From Trematomus loennbergii (taxonomy: Eukaryota > Chordata > Actinopteri > Perciformes > Nototheniidae), in the NCBI GenBank assembly GCA_012861695.1, contig JAAOOA010000127.1:16872755-16936754 (forward strand): a stretch of DNA of 64,000 bases. Direction: 5' to 3'. Shown here in pieces: positions 54,481-64,000 of this stretch (the stretch's first letter is position 1; every line of letters starts with the position of its first letter). The translations under genes were made by a program, and so were the position numbers. The notes under the pieces are model-generated. The model searched no databases, was not told the DNA's origin, and was given only the letters and a program-made list of their open reading frames with translations.

Positions 54481-57400
54481 CACACAGCGACCGCCAGCAC
54501 AACACCGCGGTTGTACCGGGCACTTGTAAGATGTGTCTCTTCGAGTGTGACCTACCCTCCCTCTTCTTTTTAAAAGAGGGAGAGTGGGCAGTCCACTCAC
54601 CTCACTTTTTTCTTTTTTCATGTACTCAGACAGTGAAAAAAGTTTTGGAGAGGACCTAAGAGAGAAAGCTGTGGCAGCATTCAGTCCTGAGCCAGACACG
54701 GTTCACATGTGGCCCCAAAGGCAGCAGACAGTGTATTGAATTACTGTAACTCAAGGTGTAATGTGGTAGCAGGGAGGGATATGTAAGAATTACACAAACG
54801 GATGTAGAGGAGGCGTACTTCAGCTTCAGGTTTCTAATTCGGCTATAAAGTGTTGAATTGTATGCTTAATGTTCTGAAATTTCACCTATTACCAATAATT
54901 AATTAAAAAGGCAGCCATAGTGATCAAAAAAGTCTCATTATTAGATGAATCAATTCTATCAAACTGCTACTGTCCTGTTAACGTTGCATCTCCAGTTTTT
55001 CTTTTAGGTGTTAATTTACACTAAACAATTACGTGGTTTGTAGGAGATAACCCGTCAAACTACGCTGGATCAACACATAAATGCGTGTTGGTTAACTTCA
55101 AACCATAGCTGTGTGTCTTATGTGGTGTATAATTGCAATTTGCAGCGTCACACCAGCCACATCTATAACCAATAAAGTTTTATGACACCATATGAGCTGT
55201 GTTTGTCTTTAATGTTGTGCACTTACATTTCCAGAATGAATGTTTCCAGTTTTACCATGACAGATTAATGTACGTGTGTAAATAAAGCTTTCTTTCCTGA
55301 CTGGAACTATTGTTATAACTGTATCTGTGACATGCTGAATGACAAAGATGTGAGAGTACATCTGACTATTTGTGAAATCATTTTCTATTTAGAGTCTGCG
55401 TTTAACTTCACTTACATAGCAAAATCATTTGTGTTCTGCAGTTAAATGAATACAAGAATGTGCAAATGTACCGTGTTTTCTCTCTGCTAGTTCACGATCT
55501 GAACATTTGTGAGGAGTAGAGTATTCTCCTGAAATTGAAACATAGTTATGATTATTAAACTTTACAGCAGAAACATATTATATGAGGCACTTCTGCTAGT
55601 TCCAGGCCTAAAGAAGACTGCAGGCTGAGAAATTAATCAAGCTGAAATGTTTCAACATAAGAACTCATAGTTCTGTCAAAGTGCGGCAGAGATAAATTGT
55701 ATAACTATGAACAAACTCAGCAGCCTGTGAATATTGACGATCTTAACTACATCTTTACTTCCACAGGTATTTAACATTTGTGAATGGAATATATTGTATA
55801 ATAACAAATACTGCCATTTTAAGTTTTTCACTTACACAAATCCACATGTGATCAATGGTCCTTAAGAACTGATGGAGGGAATAAAAGGAGAAGACCTTGA
55901 CAACAGCGATGACTGCGAATGAAAAACACAAGATGTTCTTGGAGGGAGGATGACCTCAAGGGGAAAATCCATTAAAATAACAGGAATCACTTATTTACAG
56001 GATCTTGGTTACTTTATCGTCATATGAGGACATGCAGGAGCTGCTTCTAGGGCTCACACCATGAGAGCCAATACTCCCAGGATGATGTCATCACAGTCAA
56101 ATGTTAGACCTGCTCCACTGACAATAAACTGAGAGGGGATTTGTGGACATGTGATAGCGCCCAGAGGTTAGACAGAGCCATGACTTAATGTGTTCAGTAA
56201 ACAGTATTTGTTTATAAGGTTCCAGTTTAGGAGTTATTTACCATTAACCATGGTGAGTGAGGAAGTTATTATAAACGTATTAACAACTATTGTCTGTGTG
56301 AGTGTAATATTTTCTGTCTTTTTTCTGGATTTATTATAGACATTACTGACTTGAAACATGTGCCTTCACCTTTCTAAACACACCATTTTAATGGTAGTTA
56401 TGCATCTACAGTTCTTAAACACTATAGTACATTTTTTATAATACACTCAATGCACTTAACAGTGATTATACCAGACTATAAACAATTGTCAGTATTTGAA
56501 TATGTAATCCTTGTAAGTGAGGACAAATTAATATATTCATTACCTGATATGTTGTCATACCAGAGGAGAGGTCTTCATGTCTATATGATCAGAATCAGAA
56601 CAGGTTCTGCAAAAAAAAGAAAAAGAAAGTCAAACGTAGAAGACGGAGTGTTGACATCCAAGATAATTAAAAATATGAACTCACAGCAAACACTTGTGGA
56701 TGAATCAACTTGGTGTGTCACTTTTGTGGATCAATCACCAGGCGTAACGGAGCTGTTAACAGCAGCGGTGGCAGAGTCTGTCTGGGTAAGAGCAGCCAGA
56801 GCCTTCGGAATAAACTGTAGGGCATCAAAGCATGCAAAGCATGCAAAGAACAAAAATGAACTTATTAGCCAAGTGTTAACACTAGCAAGATAAGAGATAA
56901 TAGTACATCACCACTGTCTTTGTACTGAAAAACAAATGTTATAAACTGGTGTAATTTCCATGACAACAGCTGGCACAGGAGCATGTGCCCTCGGGCAGAA
57001 ATTGTCAAAAAGAGGGTGGCCACACATCGCTTGTGCTGTCTGAAGTTGAGAAGCCTCATCTGGCTTGCAAAGAAGGAATATCAGAAGGAATATCAGAAGG
57101 GAAAAAAAACAACACAGATCTTCAGTCAGGGCCCAATCAATTATTATTTTTTAGTAAAGAAAGGCTTGGGGCAGTGGTGTGGTACTGAGGAGGTAGGTCC
57201 ACAGTTCAGTCCTCTCAGAGCTTTAAAATTCCTCTCACTCCTACGCCTCGCCTCATCTCAACGTGCCGTCTTTGGTGTTTAAATTAGACGAGAATATTCT
57301 TTCAGGGTTTACCTCATTAAAAACTTCATGAATAGTCACTGTAATGGTTTGTAGATTTTGTATATTTGTTGGTGGTAGTTGTGTTGATACTGTGAGCATC

Positions 57401-60400
57401 ACACTACAGTATTTCCCAAGGACAACAGGTCATATCATGGTAAACTGTAAACATATAATTCTTCAATTTGAAATAAATATCTTTTTAACTACCACATCAA
57501 TTAAATAATCCTAACTCATACATACTAGGACATGTGTGTGAGTGTAGTTTGTATTAATTTACGAATCAACACAAACAACTCTGCGTGTAATATTCCTGAC
57601 GTGCACTTTGGCACATGCTGTATGTACAGTAGTTACACCCACACATTGGCTCACAAACTGACTTGCTTATTCACTACAATACAACCAGAGATATTATATT
57701 GCTTCAATAATCTGGAGTGCGATAATCCTTCAGCCATAAAATCATTAAGTATGATAGTAATCTTTTACACAGTTTATTTCAGAGGAGGATTTATAACTTT
57801 TCAGATCATTAGACTGCTTTAGAGTATAAACTAAAAATACCTACTGGTTAATTTTTGATCCAATTTTTCTCTATGAATTAAACAGAATTAAAGCTTATTG
57901 ACCCTGTAAAACATGGGTGACTATGGGAACATAAAAGTTAATGAATAACTATATAAATAGATTTAAAGAAAATCTATAAAAAATGGTTGTGAACAAGAAA
58001 ATGAGTATACTCAGTATGGGGACATGGGGAATCATGACTAGCAGCAGGTTACAATACAACATATGGAATGATTGCATAGATGAATTGAAATCAATAAGCA
58101 TTGATAAAACACATGTTCTAAGCCAGTGCACGTGTTATTTATGAGCCAGACTAAAAACTAGCAATGGTGTGATATTTGCCTCCTTTATCACAGGATATAA
58201 AACCCCCTCTCTCCTTCTGAACTTGCTCGTGCCCAAATTAAACTGTAGTGATAAAAAGTTGTGTCGGGAAATTTAATACATTAAATAAAAGCTACAGTTT
58301 CTTCAAACAGCATATTGTTTGCAGCTCAAGGTGAAAATAATACCATAAACTATAAGGGAGACCATAATAATATGGGTTCACACAACCGCGCTGCAAAAAA
58401 AAGTAAGGCACATTTCATCAAGCTAATTGCCTGTTTGTGAGAGGGAGCAAACTTTCCTACCACCACTCTATTATGGAGGCTCTTTCTTAATCATAAATAG
58501 AGCCCTTGTATCCCAGAGGGACTTGCTATTCTAATTTACAATTGAACTAAAGACCAAAGCTATCAATCTTTCACAGACACTTTATTTCTGCCCCCCTTCT
58601 CTCTTGTAATTGTGGTGACATAACCATAAACAACAGAGAAAAGGCTGCTGTGACTGATCTGTGGAAATGACAGCATTAACACATGAGCTGCACATAAGCA
58701 CTCCCATCCGCTGGGCACGTGAGTGTGTGCACACACACATCAAGGTGGAATGAATATTAAGGGAATACACGCAGTGACACAGGCTTGATTTAAGTAGTGT
58801 TATTAGGACTTCTTCCTGACACATGAGGATTAGGCGTAATACCCTTCACTAGTCTGAAGCAAAATATCGCAAAACACAAAAGTTTGTGAGAAAAATGGAG
58901 ACTTAAATCTAAGTGCCACTTCTTATAATAAAAGGTTCGTAAGTAGTAATTTATGGCATTATTTGAGGTTATTATACAGCACTTTCTAGTGTGTTTTTTA
59001 ATCAGTTATTGGCCATTTATAAAAGGAAGTTGTTGTGTTAACCCTTTGTTTTATGATCATAATATTATGAAGGTTGGTAAACCATTTACATGGATTTACA
59101 GGAATTAAGGCCATACTGTACATTTTGTAGTTATACAAAAAATACTAAGTCATCATAAGGGGCAGTAGTTTCTGACATCCAATCTGTAGTAACTAAGTTG
59201 ATAATAAATTGATTTTGTTTCTTTACCAGAAGGTGAGGGGTCTGACAGTCCATTGGAGGGGTCTTCCTGATAAATGAAAAGCTCACTAAAAGGCCAAAGT
59301 GTCATGCTGGAGGAGGTGTTTATCCTCCTCAACCAGAGAGATTTTTCACAATCTGTCAAACTAAACATGCTCTCATTAATGCCTTGTTCTAAGCATTGAT
59401 GAATGATGTATAAAACATCGATACATCTGTTACATTTCTAAAATCATCATCAAGGTTGCCATATATAAGCCACAAGTGAGCGGTCCCGAGAACTAATTTA
59501 TCATGTTACATACTTTCATGTGAAGCCAGCGCACAGTGTATACAAAACGGGAACATGTCTCCACAGGTTCACGTCTTCCACAAAGCCCTGCCAAGGTCTC
59601 CTGCTGTCAGCGTGTTGCTGGGGAGCCTCGGACACATTCCTGCATGCAGCGGCGGTGCAGTGTCACCACCGCTGCACCATGCCTCCGTGATGACTTTAAT
59701 GATGAGTCTTTTCGTTAATGAGTTAATGCAAAAACTCTCAATGTCATCTCAAAGATAAGAGGGGAGAAAGCGGTGCATTGTACACATAATGACAGGCTCC
59801 CTGCATGCCCCTGAGATGTCACGGGTCAGCCATGTTAAGAATGTGTGTGCCCAATCATCCACTGATCTTTATCTGCCAGGCCTGCAGCTAACCATGACAT
59901 GGGCCCAATCAGGGGTGCTGATGAATGGACAAAGGGGCCCTTGAATTGTTGAAGCTGCCACATGACTGCTTCTCTACTAAATCATGATGACATTAGCAAT
60001 CAATATACCTATTACTGAACAAGTTATTAAACATGTTCTGAAAAGCAACGATCTTTACAAACTACATACAGTACGTTACAAGGGTTTGTGATGTTTGTGA
60101 GCAACGTCACTGGCAGGTGCATTTTTGATTTACAACCTTCCATACAGATGTTTATAAAGACAAGTTTATACACTAAATGACATATTACAAAAGATAACCA
60201 CAACTTATCTGTTTGTAAAACAACCTAATGTTTGAAATCATAAATTGGATTCTCGAGGCTGAAGAAAAGAGTCATATGCATCCCTGCAGTCAAAAACAAA
60301 GACAACAATTTGTACTGCGACTGAGTTTGTGATGCAATCTTAATCTCTTCACGCATTTTAACATAACCCCCCAAGGACTGATGTACAAAGTGACAAATCA

Positions 60401-63129
60401 GGACCATATATGGTTTCAGATAGCACAAGGAGTTGGAGTATAAAAGGTTAAAGGGATAAATTCCAGCCGTCACTGACATCATAAAACCTGACAAATTGTA
60501 ATAACGGACTGAGTAATCCACACCACTGTCATCCTCATGTCTTCAAGCTCCCACTGACACAGTTATAGTCTCAGATTCAAGTCTGCAGCCAAGTTTAGAC
60601 AAAAAGGCCCATCCGGTCCGTTGGCGTTTGTCTTGTTTTACATTATCTGAAATCAAACGCTCTATTCCACTCCCATCGTTCCAATATAGAACAATCAGTC
60701 CAGCCATAATGTGGGAATGTCTGTAATACTAACAAAAGGACGCTGACATTTATACCCAACAGACATGACTTGACGGGGCATGGATTCCTGCAGTGGCTTT
60801 GTTTATGGTACACTAGACTGGGTGGATGGATAATGACACTTTATTACGGGGTCATTATGGCAGGTAGCTCTCAACGATGAAAAGGCAGATCTAGTCAACA
60901 TGGACAGCTGTGAGACAGGTGACCCAACATATTAACAAAAATGGCAAATGGGCATTATGGGACTAATGAATTCAAAAGAAGCTCTGGGGATAGATCAACA
61001 TAATAGATCGGCCCGTCTAAGGATTACCAAGATACGCATCTTAAGGCTGGTTTAAGGAACTATTCTCATCTATTGTGACTAAGCTTTCCCACAGATGAAA
61101 GATGAGAAGGGACAATCTGAAATATTACAAATGAAGTGTTAAACATGCTTTATAAGATACTTAGCTTTAGTGCTGTCCTTGTCTCAGGTATCTGTCTTCC
61201 TGCTTGATTATCAAGCTAGCAGGTAATTAATACATTGCATTTATAGTGTTTTCTGACTATTTGGGTTTACTGTGAACTCAAACACATTTGTTTACTCCTA
61301 AACAGTTCAGTGTACATATTGACACAATAGACTAAACAAAACCTCAGATCACAACCTCTGGAACAGATGTGCGATAATAACAGATGTACTGTCACCGCTC
61401 AAAGACAGGCTGTGGTCCAGCTGTCATTCTCGGTCACTGCTTTAAATAACATCAGGCCAAGATAGAAGTCATGACTATGAACTCAAGCAATGATAAAACC
61501 TTGCCAAACTCAAGTTTAACACTGTGCTTAAGAGTCGGGGAGCATTTTATGTGGTTTCCAAATTCTACAATCGATCTAATATCTGCTAATTTACTGTAGG
61601 AACCTGCCAGAGTCCAGACACATTTGGCAGTTATTTTGAGGTCAGACCTTTTTTCTCCCTCTTCATTGATTCCCTTAAAAATAAAAAGTTTCACATCTTT
61701 CAAACATAGTCAGAGTCTCACTGGACCTGTCACAAAGCCCAAGAAAAAACCACAACAATAACTCCAGTGCAAAATGAAATGTAAAAACGATCACATCTGC
61801 ATTTGTTCTATTCCAACAGCTCACATGGGGTCTGGTTTCTGTTGGTATATCGATACTTCTTACAGAACTGGGATGTTCATCCAGTTCTTTTGTCACTATG
61901 CCAAACGTTTACCCAATGAGATCAGTCTAGGTGGCTGCAAATCCTATAACATGAGATTAGCCATTTTGACTTCACAGACAAGATAATGACGTTAGCTAAT
62001 GTATGAACAATAGAATACCTCTGTGTGCATTCTGATACCTCGCTGAGAGAGACAGCACTTTGTTCTGGATTCATCTAGTTTGCTTTGAATTCACCGTCTC
62101 CACCGGATCACTTGAAGGGGTTCATTGCCGTTTCTACCTAATATGTAATCTTCAGAGCAAATTAAAAACAAAGGCTTGTTTGTCCGCTGGACTGTACTAG
62201 GGACAGAGCAGTCTATTTTCTTGTGTGAATTTCTTAAAAGTGCTCACCGCAGCAAGTGATTCTCATCACGTACAGTATGTGCTATTAGTGGGTCACACTT
62301 GATGCACAAGTGGTTTAACACTGTACCCTGTAAATAGATGTTAACCTGACAATAGCAGGACTAATAAGATGGTAGTAGCTCCTTCACCTTTAGTTTGTTC
62401 TTGTTCCTAAGCGGAGGCTGTATTTGTTTTTTCTACATGAGGATAACCCTAAAATGCCCTAAAGTGTTTTCTCTAAGGTGACCAATAAAAGACATAGCTG
62501 TCAAAGACGAGATATGATGCGACAATCTTCCCCCATGTGTAGTTCATATAAGCCAGTGATGGTTCATATTACATTGTGTGTAATCTCCATGAACACATGT
62601 TTGAATGCAGAATCTCTATGCAACCGGACAGGATTTAAGTTTTTGAAGTGCTCTGGTTCCTGTTTAGAGTCTAAATGTAGTCCTAGTAATATTGACAAAC
62701 CAACCTGATCAGGCTTTTTTTTTTTTTTTAAATGGAGCTGAAGTGCATGGCCGAAATGCATTCAGAAACCATCAGCTATTGTCTGAAGATGATTTAACTT
62801 TTTATTAGCTAAACATTCGCTTGTTAACTGGCTACTTGGAAAATAATCCAGTTGTAGACATTAGTCTCTCAACTCTAGCTTTATCTGCGTCTCAAGTTGC
62901 TAAACGGAATGTAAACAGCACTTATTTTCAATGCTGAGACTTAACTTTCATTTTCACAGTATTAGGTAGGAAAATCCAGTTTATTTGAGATTGCTTGATG
63001 ATTTTTGCGCTTGATATTGCACTCAAGTGATTCTTTTGTGATTAAAAAGGCTCTTTTCATTTTTTTTTTATCCAACAAGCAACTTGTATCGTGGCAGTTT
63101 ACAAAAAGCAGCGCAAAAGAGGAACTGAA
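54481..63129. other. Geneless upstream desert
   Basis: No gene recognised. It includes a 147-codon ATG frame at 56450-56893 without known similarity, a tandem 13-mer near 57075-57100 and the hairpin at 59645. The rest is ordinary AT-rich single-copy DNA. Confidence 0.6.
59645..59676. repeat. GC-rich hairpin-forming inverted repeat
   Basis: The 13-base arms TGCAGCGGCGGTG and CACCACCGCTGCA pair at 12 of 13 positions around a 6-base loop. Function unknown. Confidence 0.65.
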
Positions 63130-63205
63130 CACAACTTACAGTATAAATCGCAAGTAATATTTTTATTGCGATATTCAGGTTATCGCATATCGTGCAGCCC
63201 TTTTG
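63130..63205 (-). mobile_element. Fragment of a fish hAT/MITE-like repeat
   Basis: On the minus strand it begins AAGGGCTGCACGATATGCG and continues with ATATCGCAATAAAAATATT, typical of abundant fish elements beginning GGGCTGCACGAT. Only one end is recognisable. Confidence 0.45.
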
Positions 63206-64000
63206 GGCACATGAGGACTTGATTCAGTTTTTTAACAGACATCTGATTTGTTCAGCTGGATAAGAGCCTCAAATTGCGTTGAGAATTTGCTGCATATCAT
63301 GGCTGCATTGCGCACATGTATCCACCAATGATTTATTTAAGTTGATGTTATCACACAACAATTAGTAAGAAAGACCAGGTTCAAAGCACAACCAAGGGTG
63401 AAAGTCCCTCAGCCAGTGAACTTTGTGACCTGTGGGTTTTCCATGTGACCCCACCAATAAGAAATGCCTTAGGTAATTTAAATCAAGTGGAGGTGTGTCA
63501 CTTTCAAACAGACTCAGCTGAATAGCCGTGCCAGAGCAGCATGCTGCTCCCCTGACCAGATGTGTGGGGCTGTTTTTATTACAAGAGAAGGAGAAGCTGA
63601 TAGTTGCAGGTGCAAGGCTGACATGAGGGCCAGCTTTGCAGGCCTTCATAAAGGGGATATCCATTGCCTGCGTTTAATCAGAGCCGGTGGGAAGGGATGG
63701 GATTCATTGCTCTTTGATGGAGAGCACTGTTATGAAGATGGACAGTCACTTTGCTCTCTAAGTGAAACCATCGTTTAGCCTCAATTCCCAGAGAAAAGGC
63801 CCATTTGTTATCCACGGGGGAGTGCAGCAGGGGTGGTTATGCTAGGTGGAGGCTGCATACATTTTCCACACAGTTCCCGTGCATACAATTATGGTCTGAG
63901 AAAACTGCCTATGCCAAAGCCAAAGTGACATACAATATAGACTTTGAATATCTTTCCCTCTCAGACCAACAGAGTAAAACAAACACACACACACAAACAC
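63206..64000. other. Geneless DNA to window end
   Basis: No gene or repeat recognised except a short CA run at the very end (63981-64000). Confidence 0.6.

Noticed and set aside
54300..54500. Possible tRNA gene from a B-box-like string
   Set aside because: No cloverleaf or intact A box; the context fits a decayed SINE.

Overview
This is vertebrate DNA, most likely from a percomorph-type teleost fish. The one protein-coding gene has a fish-style N-terminus. The intergenic DNA is AT-rich with long microsatellites, and it carries decayed copies of interspersed repeats typical of spiny-rayed fishes. The window holds a single recognisable protein-coding gene in a large gene desert.

The gene is a COUP-TF orphan nuclear receptor of the NR2F family, best called nr2f2 (COUP-TFII). 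It lies on the minus strand at 44220-48404 in three coding exons: exon 1 47971-48404, exon 2 46492-47019, exon 3 44220-44494. All junctions have GT/AG ends, and the exon phases match (phase 1 at both introns). The deduced family-length product is 411 residues with A/B region, two-zinc-finger DNA-binding domain, hinge and ligand-binding domain. As written, the sequence has one extra base in an A7 run (T7 on the plus strand, 47999-48005) inside the DNA-binding domain exon. This shifts the frame just before the invariant KKCLKVGM segment. Everything downstream is intact and conserved in the shifted frame, so a consensus error or a very recent mutation is more likely than an old pseudogene.

The upstream side (48405-51000) holds a candidate core promoter. 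Reading in the gene's direction it contains a CCAAT box, a perfect CArG box, a COUP/DR1-type nuclear receptor element and a TATA-like box, all within about 130 bp. Further out are a second DR1-like site, a CTCF-like core, a CAG repeat and, on the opposite strand, a splice-site-bounded open segment. That segment could be an exon of a divergent noncoding transcript like NR2F2-AS1 of mammals. Downstream (about 42070-44219) is an AT-rich probable 3' UTR ending near an ATTAAA signal followed by GT-rich DNA.

The rest (1-42 kb and 51-64 kb) has no convincing protein-coding gene, tRNA, rRNA, CRISPR array or intact mobile element. It holds repeat relics (two direct copies of one hAT-like non-autonomous element near 28.5-29.6 kb, a percomorph repeat at 6.8-7.0 kb, a SINE relic at 54.3 kb, a fragment at 63.1 kb) and microsatellites (a TG tract of about 200 bp at 32961, GATA at 17924, a G21 run at 41666). 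It also holds several CpG-rich or motif-rich single-copy stretches that look like candidate long-range enhancers. Deserts around NR2F2 are known to be rich in conserved regulatory elements. I found no new multi-gene system. The observations most worth checking are the frameshift, the promoter architecture with a possible COUP self-regulation site, a TATA/ISRE/hairpin cluster at 16.46-16.60 kb and a long near-perfect hairpin at 30.5 kb.
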